Positions 17,059-24,845 are shown, counted from the stretch's first letter. The stretch is 64,000 nucleotides of DNA from Alistipes sp. CAG:435 (GCA_000433355.1 FR893126.1:1-64000), one strand, 5' to 3'. Notes: a model not told the origin generated them from the letters alone. Numbers and translations are program-made.

Positions 17059-18192
17059 ATGAGAAAAATTTTCACTTCATTTGCCGCGGCCGCTCTCGTT
17101 ATGGGGTGCGCCCAGAGTCCGACCCTCACAAAGTCAGGATTGAATCCGGATAATTTCAGGGGAGAGCGTGATGGTGCGCAGACCGCTCTCTACACTCTGA
17201 CAAACAAGTCAGGAATGGAAGTCTGCATCACCAATTTCGGTGGAAGGATTGTGTCAGTGATGGTACCGGACAGGAACGGGGACTACAAGGATGTTGTCCT
17301 TGGCTTCGACAAGGTTTCCGACTATTTCCCGGAGAACAACCAGACTGATTTCGGTGCCACCATCGGTCGTTACGCCAACCGCATCAACGGCGGTAGATTC
17401 ACTTTGGACGGAATTGAGTATCAGTTGCCTCAGAACAACTACGGGCATTGTCTGCATGGAGGTCCGGACGGGTGGCAGTACAAGGTTTACAATGTTCTTG
17501 AGGCCGATGCCTCGCACCTGAAACTGGAGATTGTCTCTCCTGACGGGGACGCGAACTTCCCTGGCAAGGTGACCGCTGACGTGACTTTCACCCTTACCGA
17601 GGGCAATGCGATAGACATCAGGTACTCCGCCACGACGGACGCTCCGACGATCATCAACATGACCAATCATTCGTACTTCAATCTGTCGGGTGATCCGGCG
17701 AACCATCAGATTACGGCTGACTCGTTGTACATCAACGCTTCCAACTATACTCCTGTGGATTCGACGTTCATGACCACAGGCGAGATCGCTTCCGTGGAGG
17801 GCACTCCGTTTGATTTCAGGAAGATGAAGCTTATCGGGGATGACATCGACTCTGACAATGAGCAGGTCCGCAACGGCCACGGCTTCGACCACAACTGGGT
17901 CCTTGACACCAAGGGCGACGACACCGTTCTCGCCGCCGAGGTCTATTGCCCTGAGACCGGCATCGTCCTTAAGGAATATACCAACGAGCCAGGCGTGCAG
18001 GTTTATGCCGGCAACTTCCTTGACGGCACCGTAACCGGCAAGAAGGGCGTTGTCTATGGCCACCGTACCGCCATCTGCCTGGAGTCCCAGAAGTACCCTG
18101 ACACCCCGAACAAGCCGGAATGGCCGTCAGCGGTTCTTCGTCCGGGCGAGACCTACAGCAGCCACTGCGTCTTCGCGTTCAGCGTCAGATAA
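17059..18192 (+). CDS. galM: Aldose 1-epimerase (mutarotase), lipoprotein
   Basis: GalM interconverts alpha and beta anomers of hexoses such as galactose. The 377-residue protein begins with a lipoprotein signal (lipobox ALVMGC), so it would act outside the cytoplasm, as with many Bacteroidetes mutarotases. Substrate and catalytic motifs are GRYANRINGGRF, HCLHGGPDG, NMTNHSYFNLSG and the catalytic glutamate in CLESQKYPDTPNKP. It begins 17 bp after metG. A diverged second copy of its last 22 codons lies at 21806-21872, on the far side of the accessory island. Confidence 0.95.
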   Translation: MRKIFTSFAAAALVMGCAQSPTLTKSGLNPDNFRGERDGAQTALYTLTNKSGMEVCITNFGGRIVSVMVPDRNGDYKDVVLGFDKVSDYFPENNQTDFGATIGRYANRINGGRFTLDGIEYQLPQNNYGHCLHGGPDGWQYKVYNVLEADASHLKLEIVSPDGDANFPGKVTADVTFTLTEGNAIDIRYSATTDAPTIINMTNHSYFNLSGDPANHQITADSLYINASNYTPVDSTFMTTGEIASVEGTPFDFRKMKLIGDDIDSDNEQVRNGHGFDHNWVLDTKGDDTVLAAEVYCPETGIVLKEYTNEPGVQVYAGNFLDGTVTGKKGVVYGHRTAICLESQKYPDTPNKPEWPSAVLRPGETYSSHCVFAFSVR

Positions 18193-18221
18193 GACCTAAG
18201 GATTGTCAAAAAACCTTGGCG

Positions 18222-18284
18222 CTTCGACAGGCTCGGCGACCTGATGATGCCGGTTCGGACTTCATCATTTTGGCCGCTGAGCCT
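18222..18284. repeat. Dispersed repeat pair at the LRR remnant junction
   Basis: CTTCGACAGGCTCGGCGACC at 18222-18241 and CGCTGAGCCT at 18275-18284 are oppositely oriented copies of the dispersed repeat. The second ends where the leucine-rich-repeat sequence begins, so the repeat may mark the breakpoint at which the LRR gene lost its 5' part. Confidence 0.55.
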
Positions 18285-18749
18285 CTAAAAACCCTGATTT
18301 GTTTCAAAAATGAGATGACGGAGCTGAATGTCAGTAAGAATGTAGCGCTGAACTATCTGAACTGTGCTACCAACAAATTGACCAGTTTGGACATAAGCAA
18401 GAATCCGGCTTTGACATATTTGAACTGCAATAATAATACTATAAGCCGCATCAATTTCGGCGACGGCGACGCTTTGGAGGAGTTGCGGTGCCAAAGTAAT
18501 CGGCTCACGGAACTGAATCTAAGCAAATTTGCCTCGTTAAGTTTATTGGGCTGCGCCTATAATCAGATGACCACCTTGGATGTCAGCATGACCGCCATAG
18601 GAAGCGGCAAGGAAAGTACGCCTCTATCGTGTCAAATGGAATCTCTTAAGACCCTGTACCTGAAAACAGGATGGGAGATTCAATATATTACTGTGGACAG
18701 GTCCCCAAACTTCATTCACGTGAACACCGTCATCGAGTACAAGGATTAG
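18282..18749 (+). pseudogene. 5'-truncated leucine-rich-repeat protein
   Basis: From about 18282 the plus strand encodes roughly 155 residues of Treponema/Bacteroides-type LRRs, with repeating units such as LTSLDISKNPALTYLNC, LTELNLSKFASLSLLGC and MTTLDVS, then a short cap ending in EYKD. Full proteins of this type carry a signal peptide and more repeats. Here the frame runs back into galM in a different reading frame, with no signal sequence and no clear start, although the ATG at 18315 could serve. I call it a remnant of a surface LRR protein. A long hairpin follows the stop. Confidence 0.7.
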
Positions 18750-18756
18750 CACTCAT

Positions 18757-18841
18757 TTCGAACAAAGGTTAAAGCCATGGCGGCCATTCACCCGGACAGG
18801 GCGCGAAGCGTAGGCCGCCGTGGCTTTTACATTTGTTCGAA
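18757..18841. repeat. Long imperfect palindrome, 85 bp
   Basis: TTCGAACAAA (18757-18766) pairs exactly with TTTGTTCGAA (18832-18841), and AAAGCCATGGCGGCC (18771-18785) pairs with the complement at 18813-18827 with one wobble. The loop is about 27 bases. It may be the terminator of the LRR gene, since the inner stem is GC-rich and followed by TTTT. The two nested stems would also suit a small miniature element. It lies between the LRR remnant and the methyltransferase remnant. Confidence 0.65.
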
Positions 18842-18850
18842 TCCAGCCCT

Positions 18851-18959
18851 TTATAGTTTCCGGATGGCGTTGAGGCCGTCGCGGAGTGGGAGGAGAACGG
18901 ACTCTACATGGGGGTGATTGATCTCAAGGGTGTCGATGTGGCCGTTCTCCGGCCGCATG
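18851..18959 (-). pseudogene. Remnant of an O-methyltransferase gene (internally deleted copy of 21925-22563)
   Basis: Sequence from about 18851 matches the 3' end of the methyltransferase at 21925 onward with only a few differences, and still encodes LRDGLNAIRKL and a stop on the minus strand. After roughly 75 bp it jumps to sequence matching 22295-22328. In the intact gene the two join points each carry GTCGTTGA about 306 bp apart, so the remnant looks like an internal deletion between short direct repeats. It is too short to be functional. Confidence 0.8.
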
Positions 18960-19077
18960 AATTGTAATTGTATTTAAAATTCAATGTGTTGAAAGAAAAT
19001 AATATAAAACGTTAATATATTTTGCATGTTGTCGTTTAATTTCCTATATTGCCAAAGACTTATTCAAATAACCAATT

Positions 19078-19401
19078 ATGTATGAAAGCATTCCTAAGAT
19101 TTTGTCCGTTGCTATAAATCCTCGTACGGGGGATGTGTTCAAACCTGGTGATGCGATTTATAAGGGAGAACTATTAGGCTACACTGGGAGGACAGGAAAC
19201 GCCTATAATGTCACCAATAAGCACCTTCACCTCGTTTATAAGGTGAAAAACTCTAATGGGGTATATGTGTTTGCGAACCCAGAAAAGATAATCAACGGTT
19301 CCGTAAATTGGAAAGACGGTGATCCTTCCTCCAAAAAAATTATTGGTGGAAAGATAGTTGGCGTGGAATGCAATACTGAAGAAAAAGTTAATATTTTATA
19401 A
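19078..19401 (+). CDS. Truncated M23 (LytM-type) peptidase-like protein
   Basis: A 107-residue protein whose middle looks like the second half of an M23 metallopeptidase fold: FKPGDAIYKGELLGYTGRTG followed by NKHLHLVYKV, with the HxH zinc motif. M23 enzymes cut peptidoglycan cross-links. The upstream half holding the first His and Asp ligands is absent, an in-frame TAA lies 9 bases before the ATG, and there is no signal peptide. It is probably a fragment and not an active enzyme. It immediately precedes four secreted paralogs (7 bp to the first), so it may be the remains of a cargo or toxin domain that travelled with them. That is inference. Confidence 0.6.
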   Translation: MYESIPKILSVAINPRTGDVFKPGDAIYKGELLGYTGRTGNAYNVTNKHLHLVYKVKNSNGVYVFANPEKIINGSVNWKDGDPSSKKIIGGKIVGVECNTEEKVNIL

Positions 19402-19408
19402 ATCTATA

Positions 19409-19933
19409 ATGAATATGTTTAGGAAGATAGTGACAATATGTTTGGTTGCGTTTTTGTACGTGACAGCTGACGCACAGGACTTTTATGATGAGTTCCGGGC
19501 TAAAAGCATTGATGTGGAAGGTATGAAGATTGGTCATAAGATGACTTACGACCAGTTTGTGGCGAAATTCGGGAAGCCGGACAGATATGAGCAAAAGGAT
19601 GTCGGAGAATCCGGCTGCCCTAGTATAGCCGAGTATTATGATGTTGGCGGAAACTTCTTTTCTTGTAGAAACAATGGCGTTTTTGGTACATTCGTATTGG
19701 ATGACAATCGTTATGCCGCTCTGACATTGTGGATTCCAGGTGGCATCCGTGTGGGCGACAAACTGTCGAGTTTGGACAACTTTAAGTATGGAAAGCCCAA
19801 GGTCGCGTCATGGCTTGAGCCGAAAGATGGTTTTGTCACATATACGTTGTTTTATGATTATCTGGATGATCTGGTGTTCCTCTCGGTAAAGGATGGCATA
19901 ATTTGCTCCATAAGCTATTCGGATCCAATATGA
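19409..19933 (+). CDS. Secreted paralog 1 of a four-gene tandem array
   Basis: A 174-residue protein of a family I do not recognise by name. The start at 19409 gives a signal peptide (MNMFRKIVTICLVAFLYV, cleavage probably after TADAQ), so the mature protein of about 155 residues should be periplasmic or secreted. Two internal half-repeats are visible: MKIGHKMTYDQFVAKFGKP and IRVGDKLSSLDNFKYGKP. This pattern (G-x-K-M/L-S/T ... FGKP) resembles BamE/SmpA and the tandem BLIP inhibitors. A family lysine or glutamine after the first IG is histidine here. Its first 110 bp from 19427 are identical to paralog 4. Confidence 0.75.
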   Translation: MNMFRKIVTICLVAFLYVTADAQDFYDEFRAKSIDVEGMKIGHKMTYDQFVAKFGKPDRYEQKDVGESGCPSIAEYYDVGGNFFSCRNNGVFGTFVLDDNRYAALTLWIPGGIRVGDKLSSLDNFKYGKPKVASWLEPKDGFVTYTLFYDYLDDLVFLSVKDGIICSISYSDPI

Positions 19934-19984
19934 TTTAGATAAAAGATGAGTGTATATAGAACTTTACAATCAGGTGAATAAAAC

Positions 19985-20509
19985 ATGAATATATTTAAAA
20001 CGATAGTGACAATATGTGCAGTTGCGTTTTTATACGTGACGGTTAGTGCGCAGGACTTCTATGATGAGTTCAGGGCTAAAAGCATTGATGTGGAGGGTGT
20101 GAAGATTGATCAGAAGATGACTTACGACCAGTTTGTGGCGAAGTTCGGGATACCAGACAGATATGAACAAAACGAACTTGGAGATCCGGGTAGCCCTTGT
20201 CTTGATGAATACTATTGGGTAGGAAAAAATTTTTTATCATTTACGGAGAATGGTACATTCTGTGAGTTCTTTTTAAGAGATGATAGATTTTCTGCTCTAA
20301 CTCTGTGGATTTCTGGTGGCATTCGTGTTGGTGACAAGCTTTCGAAACTTGATAATTTCAAATACGGAAGGCCTAAAGTGGCATCTTGGCTTGAACCTCA
20401 TAATGGTCTTGTGGAATATGTTCTATTCTATGACTATTTGGATGATTTGGTTTTTCTGTCCGTGAAAGATGGTGTGATTCAAATTATACACTATTCTTCT
20501 TCGATGTAG
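19985..20509 (+). CDS. Secreted paralog 2 of a four-gene tandem array
   Basis: This 174-residue protein has a signal peptide (MNIFKTIVTICAVAFLYVTV, cleavage near SAQ) and the shared core DFYDEFRAKSIDVEG, MTYDQFVAKFG, LTLWISGGIRVGDKLS and YDYLDDLVFLSVKDGVI. The centre, around NELGDPGSPCLDEYYWVGKN, is the most variable part. That is what one expects if it contacts a diverse partner. It follows paralog 1 after a 51-bp AT-rich gap and is 1 bp from paralog 3. Its mature N-terminal part is almost identical in DNA to paralog 3 (two differences over about 100 bp). Function unknown. Confidence 0.75.
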   Translation: MNIFKTIVTICAVAFLYVTVSAQDFYDEFRAKSIDVEGVKIDQKMTYDQFVAKFGIPDRYEQNELGDPGSPCLDEYYWVGKNFLSFTENGTFCEFFLRDDRFSALTLWISGGIRVGDKLSKLDNFKYGRPKVASWLEPHNGLVEYVLFYDYLDDLVFLSVKDGVIQIIHYSSSM

Positions 20510-20510
20510 A

Positions 20511-21047
20511 ATGACAAAAAGAAGAGACATATTGAGAAAGGTGTTGGTAATTTGCTTGTTGGCGTTGCCCGCTGTTACGATGATCGCTCAGGACTTCTAT
20601 GATGAGTTCAGGGCTAAAAGCATTGATGTGGAGGGTGTAAAGATTGATCAGAAGATGACTTACGGCCAGTTTGTGGCGAAGTTCGGGAAGCCAGATCGAT
20701 ATAAACAGGATAAATCAGAAGGAGATGGCTACTCTTACTTAGATGAATATTATTGGGTAGGGAAGAACTCTTTTTCATTCATAAATAATGGCACATTTAA
20801 TGAATTCTTTTTAATGGACGATCGATTTGCCGCTCTGACATTGTGGATTCCCGGAGGTGTTCGTGTCGGTGACAAACTATCAAAGCTGGACAACTTCAAA
20901 TACGGAAAGCCCAAGGTTGCATCTTGGCTTAAACCAGAAGATGGACTTGTGGACTATGTGCTATTTTATGATTATTTGGATGACTTGGTTTTTCTGTCCG
21001 TGAAAGATGGTGTGATTCAAAATATACATTATTCTTCTTCGATGTAG
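20511..21047 (+). CDS. Secreted paralog 3 of a four-gene tandem array
   Basis: A 178-residue member with a different signal peptide from its siblings (MTKRRDILRKVLVICLLALP, cleavage near MIAQ). The mature part keeps both half-repeats (VKIDQKMTYGQFVAKFGKP and VRVGDKLSKLDNFKYGKP) and ends in HYSSSM like paralog 2. The last 70 bases are nearly identical to paralog 2, which suggests recent exchange between them. The ATG comes 1 base after the paralog 2 stop, so the two are probably translationally coupled. Confidence 0.75.
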   Translation: MTKRRDILRKVLVICLLALPAVTMIAQDFYDEFRAKSIDVEGVKIDQKMTYGQFVAKFGKPDRYKQDKSEGDGYSYLDEYYWVGKNSFSFINNGTFNEFFLMDDRFAALTLWIPGGVRVGDKLSKLDNFKYGKPKVASWLKPEDGLVDYVLFYDYLDDLVFLSVKDGVIQNIHYSSSM

Positions 21048-21059
21048 AAAAAGAGAATT

Positions 21060-21578
21060 ATGTATGCGAAAATAGTGACAATATGTTTGGTTGCGTTTTT
21101 GTACGTGACAGCTGACGCACAGGACTTTTATGATGAGTTCCGGGCTAAAAGCATTGATGTGGAAGGTATGAAGATTGGTCAGAAGATGACTTACGACCAG
21201 TTTGTGGCGAAGTTCGGGAAACCAACGGAATATACCCAAAGTGATTCCGGAGAAGGTGGGGAGTCGAGTATTGACGAATATTATAAAGTTGGTCAAGACG
21301 TTTTCTATTTTCAGGATAACGGGGCTTTTAGTGGCTTTTCCATAAATGAGAATAAGTTTTCAGTCCTTACTTTGTGGATAACTGACGGGATACGCGTTGG
21401 AGATAAACTGTCAAAATTGGATAACTTCAAATATGGTAAACCCAAAGTGGCATCTTGGCTGAAACCAGAGAATGGCTTTGTTGAATATGCCATATTCTAT
21501 AATCATTTGGATGCTTTTGTGTATTTGTCAGTAAAGGATGGCGTAATTCATAATATTCGGTATTCTGATCCAACATAG
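21060..21578 (+). CDS. Secreted paralog 4 of a four-gene tandem array
   Basis: A 172-residue member. The signal peptide and first mature residues are encoded by 110 bp identical to paralog 1 (21072-21181 against 19427-19536), after which the sequences diverge sharply (SDSGEGGESSIDEYYKVGQD, then LTLWITDGIRVGDKLSK). The C-terminal part YNHLDAFVYLSVKDGVI departs from the YDYLDDLVFL of the other three. The DNA therefore looks like a mosaic of a shared 5' block and a private 3' part. It is followed after 1 base by the 69-residue gene. Confidence 0.75.
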   Translation: MYAKIVTICLVAFLYVTADAQDFYDEFRAKSIDVEGMKIGQKMTYDQFVAKFGKPTEYTQSDSGEGGESSIDEYYKVGQDVFYFQDNGAFSGFSINENKFSVLTLWITDGIRVGDKLSKLDNFKYGKPKVASWLKPENGFVEYAIFYNHLDAFVYLSVKDGVIHNIRYSDPT

Positions 21579-21579
21579 A

Positions 21580-21789
21580 ATGGAGATTGTTAAAACACAA
21601 AAACTATTGAGTAGTGTCCTGAATGCCAATGCCCAAAAAATCAAGGTCGATAGTCAACTTGACAGCGTCTGGACTCCAGAGGGGGATGCGTGGTTCATGG
21701 CGGTATACAAGGATCAGATGGTGTCGTACTGTGTGGGATACAAAAATGGGAAGCGACAGGATTTCATCAAGGTCATAAGGCCTAAATGA
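21580..21789 (+). CDS. Small protein of unknown function at the end of the array
   Basis: A 69-residue frame beginning MEIVKTQKLLSSVLNANAQ and ending KRQDFIKVIRPK. It has no convincing signal peptide and no motif I recognise. The 1-bp spacing from paralog 4 matches the spacing between paralogs 2 and 3 and supports translation. The segment WTPEGDAWFMAVYKDQMVSY could be the C-terminal part of a larger lost protein. It may be a real coupled gene or debris at the island boundary. Confidence 0.4.
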   Translation: MEIVKTQKLLSSVLNANAQKIKVDSQLDSVWTPEGDAWFMAVYKDQMVSYCVGYKNGKRQDFIKVIRPK

Positions 21790-21805
21790 TGATGACGTTG
21801 AGATT

Positions 21806-21872
21806 GTCAGCCATCCTTCGTCCGAGTGAAACCTACACCAGCCACTGCGTCTTCGCCTTCAGTATGAGATAA
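21806..21872 (+). pseudogene. Second copy of the galM 3' end
   Basis: These 67 bases align without gaps to the last 67 bases of galM (18126-18192); my hand alignment counts 11 differences. The peptide SAILRPSETYTSHCVFAFSMR plus stop differs from the galM tail only by conservative changes, which suggests it diverged as part of a gene under selection and not as random debris. Nothing upstream encodes the rest of an epimerase. It marks the right edge of the accessory island. Confidence 0.85.
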
Positions 21873-21924
21873 ATATAGGTTGCCGGTCAACCGAGAGGTG
21901 TCATGATCCTCTTGGTTGACTAGC

Positions 21925-22563
21925 TTACAGTTTCCGGATGACATTGAGGCCGTCGCGGAGGGGGAGGAGAACGGACTCTACACGGGGGTCGTTGACTATG
22001 AGGTCATTGAAGGCGATGATGCCTTGGGTCTGCTTGTCTTTCGGGACGGGATCCTGCCAGAGTTTGCCGTCCCAGAGGACATCGTCGGCGAGAATGAGGC
22101 CACCAGACTTCACAAGATCGAAGACCAGATTGTAATAGGTGACATATTCACGCTTGTTGGCATCCATGTAGACTATGTCGTAGGGGCCTTCCAGTGTGGA
22201 AAGGGTCTCGCGGGCGTCCCCGATGTGCAGGGTGATCTTGTCCGCCACCCCGGCCCTTGACCACCCTTCGCGCATCAGATCCTCCAATTCGTCGTTGATC
22301 TCAAGGGTGTCGATGTGGCCGTCCTCCGGAAGTCCGTAGGCCATGCAGGTGGCGGAATAGCCGGTGAACGCGCCGATCTCAAGGATGCGTTTCGCCTTCG
22401 AGATCTCCACCAGCATTGTCAGCAGGCGACCCTGGACCGCCCCCGACAGCATCCGAGGGTAGTTCGTGTGGATGTTGGTCTGTTTCTCGATCCAGTCCAG
22501 GGCCTCGCTCTGGCGTGAGGAATGTTCTCTAAGATATTTGTCTGCCGGAGATTCCATATTCAT
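21925..22563 (-). CDS. Class I SAM-dependent O-methyltransferase (Methyltransf_3 type)
   Basis: A 212-residue methyltransferase similar to caffeoyl-CoA/catechol O-methyltransferases. SAM-binding motifs are RILEIGAFTGYSATCMA, IDTLEINDE and YDIVYMDANKREYVTYY, and metal-site residues fall in LADDVLWDG and IIAFNDLI. The natural substrate in Bacteroidetes is not known. The start gives MNMESPADKYL. It lies 22 bp after the broken M16 peptidase gene, in the same direction. A deleted copy of its 3' end is at 18851-18959. Confidence 0.9.
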   Translation of the reverse strand: MNMESPADKYLREHSSRQSEALDWIEKQTNIHTNYPRMLSGAVQGRLLTMLVEISKAKRILEIGAFTGYSATCMAYGLPEDGHIDTLEINDELEDLMREGWSRAGVADKITLHIGDARETLSTLEGPYDIVYMDANKREYVTYYNLVFDLVKSGGLILADDVLWDGKLWQDPVPKDKQTQGIIAFNDLIVNDPRVESVLLPLRDGLNVIRKL

Positions 22564-22585
22564 AAAATTTGTGGCCGCACCTTGC

Positions 22586-23861
22586 CTACAGGAAAATCAG
22601 GGAAGAGGTGCTTTCAGGGTTGAATATTCTCAAAGCTGCGTTCCTTATGCCTTCGGAGGTCACCGCCTCGATCGCCTCAATGTTCTGCCTGTCCGTGAAT
22701 ATGGTTCCCAACGACACGAGGCTTTTCCCCATCGAGAGGCACTGGGACTCACCGTTGTCGGAGCTGATGGCGAGCTGGCCGAGGAACTGCTTTTTCGCGG
22801 CCTTCAGCTTGACGGAGGAATATTCCTCGTCCTGCATCTTCCGGATAACCTTCCAGATCGCATCCAGACATTTTTCCAAGTTGCCTCGCTCGCACCCGAG
22901 ACTGATTGTCATTATGCCTGATTCTGTGTACTGTGAATATGACGACTCGACACCGTAAACCCATCCGTTTTTCTCCCGTAATAGGCTGTTCAGCAGGGGA
23001 TTGGATGCCGGGCCGCCGATGACGTAATAGGCTGTTCAGCAGGGAATTGGATGCCGGTCCGCCGATGATGTTGCTCATCAGGATGGCCGCGAAACGCTCC
23101 TCTGTGTTGTCAAGCGAAGGAGCGAAGTTCCCGATGACGGCGTTGACCTCATGGTTCCTTTTCTCTACCTGCTTGTTGAAGGCGGGCTTGACCGGAATCG
23201 GGGTGACAATGCGTTCGCCACCAGTCGCGGGTTCATTTTTGAACACCTTGCCTACCAGCTTGAGCACGCTCTCCTCCAACTTTTTCTCGTCAATGTCGGC
23301 CACTATCGCAAGAGCCATATTCATTGGCACGAAATGCTCTTTTGTGAATTGCCTAAGCTCCTTGCTTGTGATCTTTTTCACACTGGCAGCCGTTCCGAGA
23401 ATCGAACGCCCGAGAGGATGCCCTGCGAACAAGGCCTCCTCGAACTTGTCATAGACATCATCTGCGGGGGAGTCTTTGTAGGAGTTGATCTCGTCGATCA
23501 CCACACCTTTTTCGACGGCTATCTCTTCTTCCGGGAATGTAGGGCAGGTCGCCAGCTCAAGTAGCAGGGACGCGGCCTTGCCGAGATCCTCCTTGAGAAC
23601 CGTGGAATGGATCACAATCTCTTCTTTGGTGGTGAACGCGTTCAATTCGCCGCCGAGTCTGTCAAGGTAGCCGCTTATGACTTTGGCACTTTTGCGCTCG
23701 GTTCCCTTGAACAGGGTATGTTCGGTGAAATGGGCGATTCCGCTGTGGAAATCTCCCTCGTCCCTTGTTCCGCATTTGATTGTCAGTGAGCAGTATCCCA
23801 CTGCGTTGCCGCTTCTTTTGACTGCATACCTCAATCCGCAGCCAACCGTCCCTACGATCAT
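22586..23861 (-). pseudogene. M16 family zinc peptidase, frameshifted by a 46-bp tandem duplication
   Basis: The N-terminal part (from 23861) is a clear M16 insulinase-type peptidase with the inverted zinc motif HFTEH in GIAHFTEHTLFKGTE and the downstream glutamate region VVIDEINSYKDSP. The frame continues to IIGGPASNSLLNSLLR and is then lost at a 46-bp direct duplication (22977-23022 and 23023-23068). Removing one copy rejoins the C-terminal frame, which continues EKNGWVYGVESSYSQYTESG into TISLGCERGN and ends at 22586, giving a protein of about 410 residues. As it stands the product is truncated with an unrelated tail. The start overlaps the stop of the upstream gene by 1 base. Confidence 0.88.
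22977..23068. repeat. 46-bp tandem duplication inside the M16 gene
   Basis: Two adjacent 46-bp units begin CGTAATAGGCTGTTCAGCAG at 22977 and 23023. They differ at a few positions, such as GGGGATT against GGGAATT and CCGGGCC against CCGGTCC, so they are not a simple assembly stutter. Because 46 is not a multiple of 3, one extra unit shifts the reading frame; loss of a unit would restore it. Confidence 0.9.
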
Positions 23862-24715
23862 TATTTCCTTAGAAGTTTGATTGCCTTGATGTCGCCGGGG
23901 AGGAATCCCTTGCCGTTTCTGGCCGTGATCTTGTGCTTTTTGAAATAGTAAAGCTCGTGGTTGTCGGAGCCGATGAGCATCTTGTAGCAGATGGATCCGT
24001 TCACGGGCTCGGAAGGGGCCACGACATAACTTACGACAGTGTTGAAGGTCCCTTCCGAGAAGATCTCATCCACCTCGTCCTCATCTTCCTTGATGAGGAT
24101 GTCCTCGTCCAGAGAACGTTTGGTCTGCTCGTCAACCTGAGGCGCGAAATCCTCTGCCCAGAAGAATATTCTTTTGATTCTCAGTCTTTTTGAGTCTTTC
24201 GCTCCGATGTTGGAATAAGCCTTCATCTCAGTGTCGGTGAGGCTGGTGGTGTGCTCCTGGATTATCTTCAGGAAGGCCGGAAGGAGCACGAACTCGCGTC
24301 CGGACGGATCCTCGGTCGACCGGAGCGGGAAGCTTACGACCTCGAACATGTCATTGATGGACTTGTCGGCTCCTTCTCCACCCTTGACGAGGGTCAGCAT
24401 GTCGATTCCCGGCTCGGATTCCCTGCGGAACTGCCCTTTGACGACCATTAGAAAATAGAAGTCCGCGTTTCCCTTGAGGTTCTGGAATTCCTCGTTAGAG
24501 CAGAATTCGTAAGGGGAGACCGTCCATGTCGCGGCCACGCTTTCCTTGACGGCTTCGTCCAGAAATTCGTCACCGGTGAGGACAACCTTTGTTGTCTTGG
24601 ATGTGAAATCCTTCAGTTTCTCCCTTCTTGTCGTGATCTGTGCCTGACCTAAGGCATCGGTGGTCAGAAGCAGCCCGGCGATGGCCAAGGCAAGTATTTG
24701 AATGAATCGTCTCAT
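23861..24715 (-). CDS. Secreted protein of unknown function
   Basis: A 284-residue protein with a signal peptide (MRRFIQILALAIAGLLL, cleavage near ALGQ). No family is recognised. Features include a central FVLLPAFLKIIQEHT segment, an acidic stretch DEDILIKEDEDEVDEIF near residue 205, and a C-terminal IGSDNHELYYFKKHKITARN region. It overlaps the M16 gene by 1 base and shares a direction with the methyltransferase, so the three look like one transcript. A role in envelope maintenance is only a guess from the signal peptide. Confidence 0.75.
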   Translation of the reverse strand: MRRFIQILALAIAGLLLTTDALGQAQITTRREKLKDFTSKTTKVVLTGDEFLDEAVKESVAATWTVSPYEFCSNEEFQNLKGNADFYFLMVVKGQFRRESEPGIDMLTLVKGGEGADKSINDMFEVVSFPLRSTEDPSGREFVLLPAFLKIIQEHTTSLTDTEMKAYSNIGAKDSKRLRIKRIFFWAEDFAPQVDEQTKRSLDEDILIKEDEDEVDEIFSEGTFNTVVSYVVAPSEPVNGSICYKMLIGSDNHELYYFKKHKITARNGKGFLPGDIKAIKLLRK

Positions 24716-24825
24716 GTCTTGCAGCTGTTTGTTTTTCAGTTTGTTTATTCAATATTGCATTGGGGGGTACGGGCTTTGCCGTTGCTCGCGCCGACAAAAA
24801 ACTCCATACTTCATGCCTCACGACA

Positions 24826-24833
24826 CAAATGTA
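24826..24833 (-). promoter_or_regulatory. Candidate -7 element for the 24715 gene
   Basis: On the minus strand the sequence is TACATTTG, an exact TAnnTTTG match. It lies about 110 bases before the start codon. No well-placed TTG is visible. Confidence 0.4.
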
Positions 24834-24845
24834 CGAAATATTGCG

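Larger units (their letters stand above)
18750..19077. other. Gap between LRR remnant and M23-like gene
   Basis: This 328-bp gap contains the long palindrome and the methyltransferase remnant described separately. The last 110 bases are very AT-rich and include AATATATTTTGC near 19014-19025, which resembles but does not exactly match a TAnnTTTG element and could drive the array downstream. I see no other gene. Confidence 0.5.

Noticed and set aside
22586..22912. Separate short gene for the C-terminal part of the M16 peptidase
   Set aside because: It is the continuation of the upstream M16 frame after the 46-bp duplication, so one broken gene is the better description.
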